This document shows, piece after piece, positions 1-9,160 of a stretch of 64,000 nucleotides of DNA. The stretch covers positions 558,001 through 622,000 of the forward strand of contig CAVYML010000009.1 in the NCBI GenBank assembly GCA_963769605.1, read 5' to 3'. This DNA is from Fen-1254 sp963769605. GTDB lineage: Bacteria > Bacteroidota > Ignavibacteria > UBA10030. Each line of letters starts with the position of its first letter. Within the stretch, counting starts at the first letter, position 1. The notes beneath the pieces are model-generated. The model worked only from the letters and a program-made list of their open reading frames with translations. It ran no database searches and was not told the origin of the DNA. A program made the position numbers and the translations under genes.

Positions 1-18
1 TTATTTTTTTCCTTTTTT

Positions 19-1743
19 TCATAAAGCATTCCGCGGTATTCGAAGCAACTGGAAATTTCCTTTGTCTGTAATATAATGAAGAAGATAGAAATCTCTATCT
101 TGAAAATATTTCATCATTGCTTTATTCGATGCCGGGTCGGCGAATATGCAATACACAATATCATCCGTGAAGTTTGGAGATGGACTTCTATAACCGAAGA
201 CCCATCCTTTATTCGGCAGCCGTTCAATCATGACAACAGCACGATGAATGCCGGATGATTGGACAAGTTCATAGGGTTCCCGGACTGCCTTCGTCAGCCG
301 GCTGATATGAATGATTTTTTCCGGAACATACGACCCCAGAGCGGCAAAAATGGATAGCATCAAGAAGATGGGAACAACATTTTCGCTGTTTGCAAAACGC
401 CCCTTGAGCGTATCGTGCAGGATATATATACCTCGTGCGCTCAAGATCAGTAAAGGAATCAGCATTTCATAAAAATAGACTGGACCCAGATCGAAAACAC
501 CGGGAGAAAAATACAGAAAATACACTCCACAGATGCCTGCAATAATACCGAACGCCAGCCGGTCGCCAAAATCCTTTTTGATGAACAGCATAAAAAACAC
601 GAATATCAAGCTGAGCGGAAATCCGAAGAGAGCTGCGTTCAGGCGGAAAGAATCCACGATAAGATTCCGGAGGCCGAAGAGCGGCGTATGGCCGTGTGCT
701 CCAAATCCGAATGTTTCGCTGGGATCATAATAGGTAAACGGAAACTGCTGCGGATTTCCCGTCACCATATTGTTGTACCATAATGTCAATCCAAAGATTA
801 AAAGAAAACCCGCGCCGCAGAGCATTCCCGATGCCAGCGCTCTGGAACGCATCTTCCAGCAGTCATAGGCGCCGATGACGATAAACGGAATGGCAAAACC
901 GAATGCCGTCATCTGACGGCTGTTGAATGCATATCCAAGCGATAATCCTGCAAGCAGCGACAGCAGGAACTTCAATCCCGGTTTTTCCGTACGCCGCAAA
1001 TATAAAAAAAGATACATAAAGAGCGCAAGAAAAAAAGCTGTGGTCGTATGGCTTAACAGAGAAGATGAAACCATAAAAAAGAAAGGAGAAACTGTGCCCA
1101 GACAAAGCGCCAAAAGCGAAACCCTCCGATCGTGATACAATTCCTTTGCTATGCCGTATATAAGAAGCAGTGTAAGGAGGCTGAGTGCGATAGTTCCTAT
1201 GTACCGATTGCCGAAGATCATGCCGAATGCAACAACTAAAGGATGCCCCAGAGTGTATTTTCCGACCCAGTGCAAACCGTCATTGATCAGAAAAACATCG
1301 TTAAAATTGTTCAGAACCGGCGGAGGAGGATTGACGAGCCTTCCTGCCAGAAGAGTCTTTGCCTGAAAATCGTAAGTATTTTCATCGTCCGTCAGTTCCG
1401 TTTCGTAAAACAAAAATCTGACTGACACGATAAGAATAATCGTTACGACAATGAGCAGGCCTGCGATGAACGAACGGCGGCGGAACATTGCCGGCAAGGA
1501 AATTCGAATGCCGGACTTCACAAGCGCGGCTGTTGCGAGCAAAGTTGCCGGGAAGAGAAGGAGAAGTTTCCAGATATGGGATTGAAACTCCGTCCCGGAA
1601 ATCCACGCCATCAGTAATCCCCATTTTCCGGCGTAATCATAGTTAGGAAATGCAAAATCTTTTTGCAGCCATGCAAGAGCGATATAGAGTCCTAAAAAGA
1701 ATAGTGCAGCGGCGGCCAACATCCATTTGCCGGATGATTTCAT
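19..1743 (-). CDS. GT-C family integral membrane glycosyltransferase (PMT/ArnT-like)
   Basis: Predicted polytopic membrane protein of 574 residues with about a dozen hydrophobic segments. After the first membrane segments there is an acidic loop motif, TDDENTYDFQ (about residues 117-126), of the kind that holds the catalytic aspartate in GT-C enzymes using lipid-phosphate sugar donors (PMT, ArnT and RgtA families). It likely moves a sugar from a polyprenyl donor to a lipid or protein on the outer face of the inner membrane. Its ATG overlaps the stop of the upstream FAD enzyme gene (ATGA), so the two are translationally coupled. The acceptor cannot be told from sequence. The family is clear, the substrate is not. 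Confidence 0.75.
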   Translation of the reverse strand: MKSSGKWMLAAAALFFLGLYIALAWLQKDFAFPNYDYAGKWGLLMAWISGTEFQSHIWKLLLLFPATLLATAALVKSGIRISLPAMFRRRSFIAGLLIVVTIILIVSVRFLFYETELTDDENTYDFQAKTLLAGRLVNPPPPVLNNFNDVFLINDGLHWVGKYTLGHPLVVAFGMIFGNRYIGTIALSLLTLLLIYGIAKELYHDRRVSLLALCLGTVSPFFFMVSSSLLSHTTTAFFLALFMYLFLYLRRTEKPGLKFLLSLLAGLSLGYAFNSRQMTAFGFAIPFIVIGAYDCWKMRSRALASGMLCGAGFLLIFGLTLWYNNMVTGNPQQFPFTYYDPSETFGFGAHGHTPLFGLRNLIVDSFRLNAALFGFPLSLIFVFFMLFIKKDFGDRLAFGIIAGICGVYFLYFSPGVFDLGPVYFYEMLIPLLILSARGIYILHDTLKGRFANSENVVPIFLMLSIFAALGSYVPEKIIHISRLTKAVREPYELVQSSGIHRAVVMIERLPNKGWVFGYRSPSPNFTDDIVYCIFADPASNKAMMKYFQDRDFYLLHYITDKGNFQLLRIPRNAL

Positions 1744-3317
1744 TTTGTTTTTTCCTCATGATAATCCATTTCCGTGTTTATTTTCCATAAATTTTCTTTT
1801 GTTTTAATATTCGCCAGGATATTATCTACAGCGGTCATTGCAACGAGCATGGAATGATCCATATTGTTGTACCGATGCATTCCGTTCCTTCCGATCAGGA
1901 ACAAATTTTCAAACCGGTCTACATAGTTCTGTATCAAATCAAATCGATCATATCCGCCGAAATATGCAGGATATGCTTTAGGCATTCGCAAAACGACCGC
2001 ATCTGTTAATTTTTCCGGCTCCGCAAGATTCATCGATTCCAGTTCCTTCACTCCCATGCGAATCAAATCATCATCCTTCATCGTCCAAAGTTCGTCGCCT
2101 TCCTGGCAAAAATATTCAAGCCCGAGCCATACGGAATTCGGATCGTGTACAAGATAAGGACTCCAATTGTTAAATACTTGAATCCGTCCTACTTTGACGT
2201 ATCCTTCTTGTATGTAAATCCAGTTGTCAGGCAGCTTTCCGTCCGGCGTTTTGAGACGCGGGAACAACAATCCAATCGTCATAAAATCCCTGTACTGAAG
2301 CTGTTCCGCAGCAAGATGTACGTCATCGGGAACCATCCCGCTCATGCCAAGCACAAGATCGCGCACGGGCATGGTCGAAAAAACATAGTCGGCATGAATC
2401 GTTGTCACGCCGCCCGTCGATCCATCTTTCACTTTAACGCCTGTTATTCGCGAACCGTCATCTTCAAATCCCGCAACCGTATGCCGGTACCGAAGCTCAC
2501 CGCCTTTTTTCTGCACAAATTCAGCAATCGTTTCCCATAACTGCCCGGGGCCGTACTTCGGATAAAGATAATAATCGACTAAGCTTGTTTCCACTTTTTT
2601 CTGATGCCTGCCGATACTCTTTAAAAAGAGGGTTTTGACCGCATGACCGATGACCTTCGCAACTGACAATCCTTTAATGCGCTGCGCTCCCCAGTCCGGC
2701 TTAATTGCCGTGCATGGAACGCCCCACACTTTCTCAGTATAATTCTTAAAAAAGGTTTTGTACAGCTCGCGTCCAAAACGATTGACAAAAAAATCTTCCA
2801 GTGAAGCTTCATGCTTCACGGGAAACATCTGTGCGTATAGATAACTGCATCCGATGCGCACTACGCTCAATAACCCTAAGTTACGGAGTGTGTTCCAATT
2901 CAGCGTGACCGGATAATCAAAGAAGCGGCGGTGAAAGAGAATGCGCGACATCCGTTTACGCACCAGCATAACACGATCCGTCCTGTTCTCATCCAATCCG
3001 CCTTCCAGATCGATGCCTTCTGCACCCCGCACAGCATCCCCCAGTATAACTTTGACCGGTCCTTTTGCAGCTTCGTCTATTTTCTGAAGCGGAAATTTCG
3101 ACAGCCACCATTTTGTGACGCGCGCCGATTTTGAAAAAAACCGGTGCCCGCCCATATCTATCCTGTTCCCGTGATGATTGAATGTTCGTGCAATACCGCC
3201 GGCCATATCCGTCGCTTCGAAGATGATTGGATGAATTTCCGTCCGCGTAAGCAATTCATACGCGGCAGTAAGTCCGGCAGGACCCGCACCAATGATAAGA
3301 GCTGTTTTTTGTGCCAT
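1740..3317 (-). CDS. FAD-dependent amine-oxidase-like oxidoreductase (UDP-galactopyranose mutase-like fold)
   Basis: 525 residues. A Rossmann FAD-binding motif GAGPAGL opens the protein (residues 10-16), followed by an acidic residue at the end of beta2 (E34) and a MGGHRFFSK motif (55-63). These are typical of the NAD(P)-binding/amine-oxidase-like proteins found beside glycosyltransferases in surface-polysaccharide loci, related to UDP-galactopyranose mutase and protoporphyrinogen oxidase. It is the first gene of a two-gene unit with the GT-C enzyme and shares a 4-bp ATGA overlap with it. That context suggests a role in making or modifying a cell-surface glycan. The exact reaction is unknown. 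Confidence 0.7.
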   Translation of the reverse strand: MAQKTALIIGAGPAGLTAAYELLTRTEIHPIIFEATDMAGGIARTFNHHGNRIDMGGHRFFSKSARVTKWWLSKFPLQKIDEAAKGPVKVILGDAVRGAEGIDLEGGLDENRTDRVMLVRKRMSRILFHRRFFDYPVTLNWNTLRNLGLLSVVRIGCSYLYAQMFPVKHEASLEDFFVNRFGRELYKTFFKNYTEKVWGVPCTAIKPDWGAQRIKGLSVAKVIGHAVKTLFLKSIGRHQKKVETSLVDYYLYPKYGPGQLWETIAEFVQKKGGELRYRHTVAGFEDDGSRITGVKVKDGSTGGVTTIHADYVFSTMPVRDLVLGMSGMVPDDVHLAAEQLQYRDFMTIGLLFPRLKTPDGKLPDNWIYIQEGYVKVGRIQVFNNWSPYLVHDPNSVWLGLEYFCQEGDELWTMKDDDLIRMGVKELESMNLAEPEKLTDAVVLRMPKAYPAYFGGYDRFDLIQNYVDRFENLFLIGRNGMHRYNNMDHSMLVAMTAVDNILANIKTKENLWKINTEMDYHEEKTK

Positions 3318-3401
3318 TAAATCCTTTTAAATGGTAAATGGAAAACAGTGAACAGCGAACGGTGAACGGTAACCAGTAAAAACTGATTCGCAGTTCTCAG
3401 T
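3318..3401. repeat. low-complexity GTGAAC-type intergenic repeat
   Basis: The gap between hutH and the FAD enzyme gene holds degenerate copies of a short phrase (GGTAAATGG, CAGTGAACAGCGAACGG, TGAACGGTAACC). The same phrase recurs in other intergenic gaps of this window, in both orientations (about 5065-5160, 7800-7935, 8985-9150, 29230-29270, 48560-48600). No gene is seen here. Confidence 0.55.
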
Positions 3402-4991
3402 TTATTCCAATCCTCCAATTTCCCGTTCAACGGCCTGCACGATACTTTTTCCGCACACCAAGCGCAAAGCCTTTTGGATATCTTCGTATATGATTCGGTC
3501 GTGATCCATCAAAGGGATGCTTTCCCGAAGAACGCTGTACGCAGCTTCCGTTCCCTCTCCTGCACGTAGCAATATACTTGAATGCGGCGGCGGAGCTTGT
3601 TCAGTATAAAGCTTCGTTGCAAAATCCAAACCTTGACATGCACAAAGCATTTCTATTGCGAGAACCGTCTGGACGTTTTTCAATACACGCCATGCTTTCT
3701 GCGCGCTGATAGATCCCATGCTGTTATGATCCTCCTGATTGGCGGATGTCGGAATCGAATCCACACTACCCGGATGTGCCAGCACTTTATTCTCCGAAAC
3801 TAACGACGCAGCCGTATACTGAGCGATCATCAAACCGGAATTCAATCCACCCCTCGCCGTCAGGAATCGCGGCAATCCGCTGAGGGAGCCGTTGACTAAG
3901 CGTTCGATGCGCCGTTCCGAAATATTTGCGAGTTCTGCAAGAGCAATGGCGAGAAAATCCATTGCCAGCGCTATCGGTTGGCCGTGAAAATTTCCGCCTT
4001 CAAGATGAATGCGGTCCTTTGCGAAGATTAGAGGATTATCGTTCGCAGAATTGATTTCAACGGAAACTTTTTCATAAACGTATTCCACAGCATCGCGTGA
4101 AGCGCCGTGCACCTGCGGAATGCATCGAATCGAATATGCATCCTGAACCCGCCGGTCATTCGTGCGATGCGATTCCCTGAGTATGCTTCCATTCATCAAC
4201 CGGCGTATATTGTTTGCAGAATTTCTTTGTCCCCGATACGGCCGCAGTTCATGTATGCGTTTATCGAATGCTGTATCGCTTCCCCGCAAAGCCTCCACAC
4301 TGATCGCCGCAGCAATATCGGCTGTTTTAAGAAGTTGCATCGACTGATCCGCTGCAAGAGATGCAAAAGCTGTCATCATTTGTGTCCCGTTGATAAGCGC
4401 AAGTCCTTCCTTTGCTGCAAGCTTCACCGGTGCAATGCCGTGTTTTTGCAAAACACCGGCTGAGCCGGCGACCTTAGAATCTTTTTCGATTGCGTTAACA
4501 TAAACTTTTCCCTTGCCGATCATCGCAAGGACGAGATGAGCAAGTTGCACCAGATCGCCGCTCGCTCCGACGGATCCCTGAGAAGGAATAACCGGAATAA
4601 TATTCCCATTCAGCATTTTCATCAAAGTTTCTACGGTGGCAAGACGAATGCCGGAAAATCCCTTTGCTAATGCATTGATCCGGAGCGCCATCATGGCGCG
4701 GACAATCTCCCGCGGCAGCGGGTCTCCGGCCCCGGCAGCGTGACTTACAATAAGGTTTTCCTGCAATTGCGCCAAATCGTGCGTATCGATCCGAACATTC
4801 GAAAATTCTCCAAAACCGGTCGTCACACCGTAAATGGATTCACCATGCTGCACCCAATCATCAATAAGCTTCCTCGAAGCACGAATAGCCCGTTTTGACG
4901 CAAGACTTAACTTTACCTGTGTAAAGTCAGCAGCTATTGCTGAAATTTGTGGAATTGTAAGGGAATTGCCGTCGAGTGTGTAAGATTTCAT
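3402..4991 (-). CDS. hutH: histidine ammonia-lyase
   Basis: Converts L-histidine to urocanate and ammonia, the first step of the Hut pathway. 529 residues, a little longer than typical bacterial HutH (about 510). The Ala-Ser-Gly triad that cyclises to the MIO electrophile is at 143-145 within GSVGASGDL, and the conserved tyrosine lies in ESIYGVTTGFG (Y54). The substrate-selectivity pair is Ser83-His84 (LIVSHAAG), as in histidine lyases rather than the HL or FL pairs of tyrosine or phenylalanine lyases. After the MIO loop the sequence reads DLVQLAHL where most HutH have DLAPLAH, a small variation. Divergent from the two-component genes; hutU lies 4 kb away and hutI-ftcD-fchA 22 kb away. Confidence 0.95.
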   Translation of the reverse strand: MKSYTLDGNSLTIPQISAIAADFTQVKLSLASKRAIRASRKLIDDWVQHGESIYGVTTGFGEFSNVRIDTHDLAQLQENLIVSHAAGAGDPLPREIVRAMMALRINALAKGFSGIRLATVETLMKMLNGNIIPVIPSQGSVGASGDLVQLAHLVLAMIGKGKVYVNAIEKDSKVAGSAGVLQKHGIAPVKLAAKEGLALINGTQMMTAFASLAADQSMQLLKTADIAAAISVEALRGSDTAFDKRIHELRPYRGQRNSANNIRRLMNGSILRESHRTNDRRVQDAYSIRCIPQVHGASRDAVEYVYEKVSVEINSANDNPLIFAKDRIHLEGGNFHGQPIALAMDFLAIALAELANISERRIERLVNGSLSGLPRFLTARGGLNSGLMIAQYTAASLVSENKVLAHPGSVDSIPTSANQEDHNSMGSISAQKAWRVLKNVQTVLAIEMLCACQGLDFATKLYTEQAPPPHSSILLRAGEGTEAAYSVLRESIPLMDHDRIIYEDIQKALRLVCGKSIVQAVEREIGGLE

Positions 4992-5024
4992 ACCTGATTT
5001 TCGGCTTTTTTATTAATATTAAGC

Positions 5025-5053
5025 AATGTAGTGGAGTTACGCATCAAATTCAA
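5025..5053 (-). promoter_or_regulatory. candidate sigma-70 promoter of hutH
   Basis: Read on the minus strand: TTGAAT (5053-5048), a 17-bp spacer, then TACATT (5030-5025), about 30 bp upstream of the hutH ATG. Position and spacing are good; the -10 matches TATAAT at 4 of 6 bases. Sequence pattern only. Confidence 0.4.
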
Positions 5054-5178
5054 CCCATAAAGATTGCAAACTGCGAACGGTGAACTGAAAACTGTGAACA
5101 GAAAGACTAAATAACCAAATAACAAAGTAACCAAATAACAGCACGGAAGCACAGTAGCACTGCAGCACTTTTCGATAA

Positions 5179-5207
5179 TTGACTTTTGGCGCGAATCTAC
5201 CTATTAT
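5179..5207 (+). promoter_or_regulatory. sigma-70-like promoter of the two-component operon
   Basis: TTGACT at 5179-5184, a 17-bp spacer, then TATTAT at 5202-5207. A transcript from here starts near 5214 and would carry an 80-base leader before the ATG at 5296. This also argues that the in-frame ATG at 5179, which lies inside the -35 box, is not the translation start. Confidence 0.6.
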
Positions 5208-5220
5208 TTCAATAAGGAAT

Positions 5221-5268
5221 TGTAATTTTTTCACTAACTCTACCGTCTTCTTTAATGAAAAAATTACA
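5221..5268 (+). promoter_or_regulatory. perfect 12-bp inverted repeat in the leader of the kinase gene
   Basis: TGTAATTTTTTC (5221-5232) is exactly complementary to GAAAAAATTACA (5257-5268), separated by 24 bases, within the predicted 5' UTR just downstream of the promoter. It could be an operator half-site pair or an A/U-rich mRNA hairpin. No known riboswitch is recognised. Confidence 0.45.
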
Positions 5269-5295
5269 GAGATCTATAACAATCACCGGGATATC

Positions 5296-6402
5296 ATGAT
5301 CGAGGAAAAAATTCAGGTTTTAATTGCGGATGACGAAGATCCACTTCGCATTACGGTAGCGGCATGGCTAACCGATGAAGGATTCGATGTCGAAGAAGCC
5401 AACGACGGCTTAGAAGCTATTAAAAAAATTCAGGGGAAAAATTATGACATTGCGATGCTCGACATTAAAATGCCCGGCGTCAACGGCCTGGAAGTCCTTC
5501 GTTACGTCAAAAAGAATTCCCCGCAAACAGAAGTCGTTATGATGACGGGTATGAGCGATGTCGGCATGGCCGTCGAAGCAATGAAGATCGGAGCAAAAGA
5601 ATATCTGACCAAACCGATCGACATGGAACAACTCGTTCCCCAGTTAAAAGCAATTATAAAAATGCGCGATGCAGAAGATCGGATTCGAAAACTGCAAGCC
5701 GAGCATACGGCTCGCCTGCTGTTCGATCTGCATAACCCAATCGCCGGCCTCCGCCAGAGCATCGGATACTTGATGAAAGAAATGGCGGGACCGCTCAACG
5801 ATCACCAGCGGGAATTGCTCGGCTATATGACGATTTCCATTGATAAGGTGATTGCGCTTCTGACCGATATGATGGATCTGACAAAATTAGAAGCCGGTCG
5901 TGTGACATTGAATAAAGGAATCGGGAATCTCGCTTCCACCGTACAGCACATTACGCAGGAATTTCGGGTTCCCGTGCAATCGAACAGGATTACGCTCGAT
6001 GTGCATACAGAACCAGATCTGCCGCCGCTGGAATACGATTCGGAAAAAATTGAACAGGTTTTACAGAATTTTCTCAGCAATGCAATCAAATACACACCGG
6101 CTCGGGGCGCCATTGTTGTGCAAGTGAAGAAAGTCGCCCTCGTGTTGGAAGAAGGACAAAAACCGCTTGATCATATCATGGTTTCGGTGTTCAATAGCGG
6201 AGCAGGGATTGCAAAAGAAGAATTGCCGCTCATCTTCGACCGTTATCGCGACCTTGTAGCGGGAAAATCAAACGAGAAAAAAACGACCGGCCTCGGCCTC
6301 ATCATTGCGCAGCGGATTGTTGAAGCGCATTACGGAAAAATCTGGGTTGAATCGGAACCCGGCAAAGGCGCAACGTTTTCTTTCGCGCTTCCTTTGCGAT
6401 GA
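5296..6402 (+). CDS. hybrid response-regulator/histidine kinase (receiver domain first)
   Basis: 368 residues from the ATG at 5296. A CheY-like receiver comes first: acidic pair D12-D13, phospho-acceptor D56 in LDIKMPG, and K106 in YLTKP. It is followed by a short linker and a HisKA-type dimerisation helix with H146 in FDLHNPIAG, then a HATPase domain with an N box (FLSNAIKYT) and a G2 box (TTGLGLIIAQ). The G1 box reads NSGAGI, with Asn replacing the usual Asp. There are no membrane segments, so it is a soluble kinase, probably fed by another kinase or by a cytoplasmic signal. Its partner is probably the NtrC-type regulator 18 bp downstream, also read from the 5179 promoter. The signal is unknown. 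Confidence 0.85.
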   Translation: MIEEKIQVLIADDEDPLRITVAAWLTDEGFDVEEANDGLEAIKKIQGKNYDIAMLDIKMPGVNGLEVLRYVKKNSPQTEVVMMTGMSDVGMAVEAMKIGAKEYLTKPIDMEQLVPQLKAIIKMRDAEDRIRKLQAEHTARLLFDLHNPIAGLRQSIGYLMKEMAGPLNDHQRELLGYMTISIDKVIALLTDMMDLTKLEAGRVTLNKGIGNLASTVQHITQEFRVPVQSNRITLDVHTEPDLPPLEYDSEKIEQVLQNFLSNAIKYTPARGAIVVQVKKVALVLEEGQKPLDHIMVSVFNSGAGIAKEELPLIFDRYRDLVAGKSNEKKTTGLGLIIAQRIVEAHYGKIWVESEPGKGATFSFALPLR

Positions 6403-6420
6403 ATTAATGCGGAAACCCGT

Positions 6421-7800
6421 ATGAAAAAAGAATCTATATCCATCCTCGTTGTCGACGACGAACAGCCGTTCCTTCAAATCGTCCAATCGCTTCTCGAACC
6501 CGAAGGATATATAGTGAAAACGGCAACCGACGGCGTTACAGCAATCAATATGCTTCAGCAAAAAACTTTCGATCTCGTTTTATTGGACATCAAGCTGCCG
6601 CGGGTTAGCGGCGTAGAGGTTTTGCGATTCGCCCGCGATCATTCGTTCAGCACTCAGGTTATTATGCTGACCGGAGTGTATGACATTAAAATCGCAGTCG
6701 AATGCATGCAGCTCGGAGCTTTTAATTATATCACGAAGCCGTATTCCGCCGAAGAATTGCTTGCGAACATCGATCGTGCCGTCGAACGGAAACGGCTCCA
6801 GGTCGAAAATAAAGTTTTAAAAACCGAACTCGCGCGGCATACATACAGCGATAATATTATCGGCGAAAGCAAGCCGATGCTGGAACTCCTTAACATCGCT
6901 GCGAAAGTTGCCCCGACGGATTCTTCAGTGCTCATTCAGGGCGCCAGCGGGACCGGCAAAGAATTAATTGCGAACTTTGTTCATAAGAACAGCTCGCGGC
7001 AGGATAAACAATTCGTGGCGTTGAATTGCGCCTCGATACCAGACAGCCTTATCGAAAGCGAATTGTTCGGGCATGAACGGGGAGCATTTACCGATGCGTA
7101 TGCCATGAAGCAAGGAATCGTGGAAATTGCCGACGGCGGCACACTCTTCCTCGATGAAATCGGCGAAATCAGCCTTACTCTCCAGCCGAAAATTTTACGT
7201 TTTTTACAAACCGGCGAGTACCGGCGCGTCGGCGGCAACAAGAACCTCCGCTCCGATGTTCGTGTCGTTTCAGCCACAAATAAAAGTCTTGCCGAAGAAA
7301 TTTCTGCCGGGCGGTTCCGCGAAGATTTGATGTACCGCATCAATGTTATCACTCTTTCCGTACCTGCATTGAACGAACGGCCCGAAGATATTCCGATTTT
7401 GGTCGATTATTTTTTAAAAAACCGCGTCCGCCCCCGGGGACTTAAAATGATCGAACCAAAAGCTCTGGAATTACTGATCAAATACGACTGGCCGGGCAAC
7501 GTTCGAGAGCTGGAAAACGTTATCGAACGGGCAAGCATACTCTGCAAAGACAATCTCATTAAGGTTGAGGATATAGCGCTTCCTATCGGCCGCCGCTTCA
7601 AGGTTTCTAAAGAATCTTTTGAGACACCGGGAGTCGTGCAGATCGGTTCTGCCGTATCAATGCGCGAAATTGAACAAGCGCATATTGCCGGCATCCTGAA
7701 AACCGTTGATTGGAATAAAAATACGGCTGCTCAGATTCTCGGAATTAGTTTGAAAACTTTGTACACAAAAATTCAGCAATTCAATCTGTCAAAAGAATAA
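6421..7800 (+). CDS. sigma-54-dependent response regulator, NtrC/AtoC type
   Basis: 459 residues in three domains. The receiver has D56 in LLDIKLPR and a TKP lysine near residue 105. The AAA+ activator domain has the Walker A GASGTGKE, the sigma-54 contact loop GAFTDA, the Walker B LFLDEIGE and an arginine-finger region. The C-terminal Fis-type helix-turn-helix contains TAAQILGISLKTLYTKI. Once phosphorylated it should remodel sigma-54 RNA polymerase at enhancer-dependent promoters. It forms a unit with the kinase just upstream. No clear sigma-54 promoter (GG-N10-GC) was picked out nearby, so its targets are unknown. The location between hutH and hutU makes a nitrogen or histidine link possible but unproven. 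Confidence 0.93.
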   Translation: MKKESISILVVDDEQPFLQIVQSLLEPEGYIVKTATDGVTAINMLQQKTFDLVLLDIKLPRVSGVEVLRFARDHSFSTQVIMLTGVYDIKIAVECMQLGAFNYITKPYSAEELLANIDRAVERKRLQVENKVLKTELARHTYSDNIIGESKPMLELLNIAAKVAPTDSSVLIQGASGTGKELIANFVHKNSSRQDKQFVALNCASIPDSLIESELFGHERGAFTDAYAMKQGIVEIADGGTLFLDEIGEISLTLQPKILRFLQTGEYRRVGGNKNLRSDVRVVSATNKSLAEEISAGRFREDLMYRINVITLSVPALNERPEDIPILVDYFLKNRVRPRGLKMIEPKALELLIKYDWPGNVRELENVIERASILCKDNLIKVEDIALPIGRRFKVSKESFETPGVVQIGSAVSMREIEQAHIAGILKTVDWNKNTAAQILGISLKTLYTKIQQFNLSKE

Positions 7801-7951
7801 ATCGGTGAATTGTGAACTAGCCGGAGGCCTGATAATGTTATTATGCGATAGCATAATTCAAATTGGAAATTGGCCTGTAAATTGTAATAAGCTTTTACCA
7901 TTTACTGTTTACAGTTTGCCGTTTACTGTTCATTATTGACTTTACTATCCT

Positions 7952-8425
7952 ATGCTGCTCTATTTTCTCAGACACGGTGATGCCTCGTCTCATGAGAATG
8001 AACACCCGCTGACCGAAACAGGCAGACGCCAGGCAGACACAGTCGGACTTTACATGCTGCACAACGGATTTCTTGTGAACAGAATTTATACAAGCCCACT
8101 TCTCCGCGCCCGCGAAACCGGCACGCTTGTCCGTCAGCATATTTCTTCCACTCTCTTGGAAGCAACTGAATTTCTCGTCAACGGAACAAATCTTCATCAG
8201 TTTTTCCGCTTTATCAACGGCATCGATGCGGAATCGATACTCTTTATCGGGCATGAACCGTTTCTCTCGGAAACAATATCGATGCTCATCGCCGGCCATC
8301 CCCATTCCGGTATTGAAATAAAAAAATGCACGCTTGCATTGGTAGAAATCGATTCTCCGATCCGTGCCGGAAGCGGGATTCTAAAAACAATCGTCGATGT
8401 CAAAACAATGCAGCAAAGCGCTTGA
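7952..8425 (+). CDS. sixA: phosphohistidine phosphatase SixA family (histidine phosphatase superfamily)
   Basis: 157 residues. The N-terminal FLRHGDA motif (residues 5-11) gives the phospho-accepting histidine of the RHG superfamily. HPLTETGRRQAD, SPLLRARETG and the second catalytic histidine in FIGHEP follow in the usual order. SixA proteins dephosphorylate histidine phosphotransfer domains or phosphotransferase proteins. The preceding gap (7801-7951) holds the low-complexity repeat and a small palindrome (ATTATGC-GATA-GCATAAT). The adenosine-kinase-family gene begins 12 bp after the stop, so the two are probably co-transcribed. Confidence 0.85.
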   Translation: MLLYFLRHGDASSHENEHPLTETGRRQADTVGLYMLHNGFLVNRIYTSPLLRARETGTLVRQHISSTLLEATEFLVNGTNLHQFFRFINGIDAESILFIGHEPFLSETISMLIAGHPHSGIEIKKCTLALVEIDSPIRAGSGILKTIVDVKTMQQSA

Positions 8426-8436
8426 AAGAAATCTTT

Positions 8437-8919
8437 ATGGAAATTAAAACCATCGCCATTGAAAAACCTGAAACGATCAACTTTATACTCGGACAGTCGC
8501 ATTTTATAAAAACCGTCGAAGACATTCATGAAGCAATTGTGCAAACGAATGCACAAATCCGGTTCGGACTCGGATTTTGCGAGTCTTCAGGTGAGGCGCT
8601 CGTCCGCTGGACGGGAAACGACGAGACAATGATTGAACTCGCAAGAAAAAATGCACTTGCCCTTTCGTGCGGACATTCGTTTATTCTGTTCCTCGATAAC
8701 GGTTTCCCGGTCAATATTCTCAATGCGATTAAAAATGTCCCCGAAGTCTGCCGCATTTTTTGTGCAACGGCAAACCCAACACAGGTCATTGTCGCGGAAA
8801 CAGAACAGGGGCGCGGCATCCTCGGCGTTATCGACGGAATCCGTTCAAAAGGTATTGAAGACGCAGTTGGACAAGAATGGCGGAAAAACTTTTTAAGGAA
8901 GATCGGATATAAAATGTGA
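8437..8919 (+). CDS. adenosine-specific kinase family protein
   Basis: 160 residues from the ATG at 8437; a longer reading would overlap sixA heavily. The sequence (IKTIAIEKPETINFILGQSH near the start, then FGLGFCESSGEALVR and GHSFILFL) matches the small adenosine-specific kinase family, in which an archaeal structure was described as binding adenosine or AMP. It is short for a kinase and has no P-loop, as is normal for the family. It follows sixA by 12 bp. The cellular role is not settled for bacterial members. Confidence 0.75.
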   Translation: MEIKTIAIEKPETINFILGQSHFIKTVEDIHEAIVQTNAQIRFGLGFCESSGEALVRWTGNDETMIELARKNALALSCGHSFILFLDNGFPVNILNAIKNVPEVCRIFCATANPTQVIVAETEQGRGILGVIDGIRSKGIEDAVGQEWRKNFLRKIGYKM

Positions 8920-9160
8920 CAACTAATCAAAAGATGTTCTTCGTGCGTGGTGCGTAGTGCTGGAGGTCAAAGAATAATAAACTGTAAATCATGACCTGAA
9001 AATTATCAATTGTGAAACGAAAATAGTCGATAGAAACTCATATGAACAAATGAACTATCAAACCAAATAACTGAAAAACTGAATAAGAGACAAACAGCAC
9101 CCGTTGTTCTATAACTACGAACTACGAACGAAGCACTAAGAACAAATAACTGGTGAAATC
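8920..9160. repeat. low-complexity intergenic region upstream of hutU
   Basis: 241 bases without a gene. It holds scattered phrases such as CCAAATAACTGAAAAACTG and ACTACGAACTACGAACGAAGC that belong to the same low-complexity family as the gaps near 5.1, 7.9 and 29.2 kb. No convincing promoter or terminator was seen. Confidence 0.4.

Noticed and set aside
5179..5295. In-frame N-terminal extension of the kinase gene
   Set aside because: The extension lies on the predicted promoter, and the receiver domain starts naturally at the ATG at 5296.
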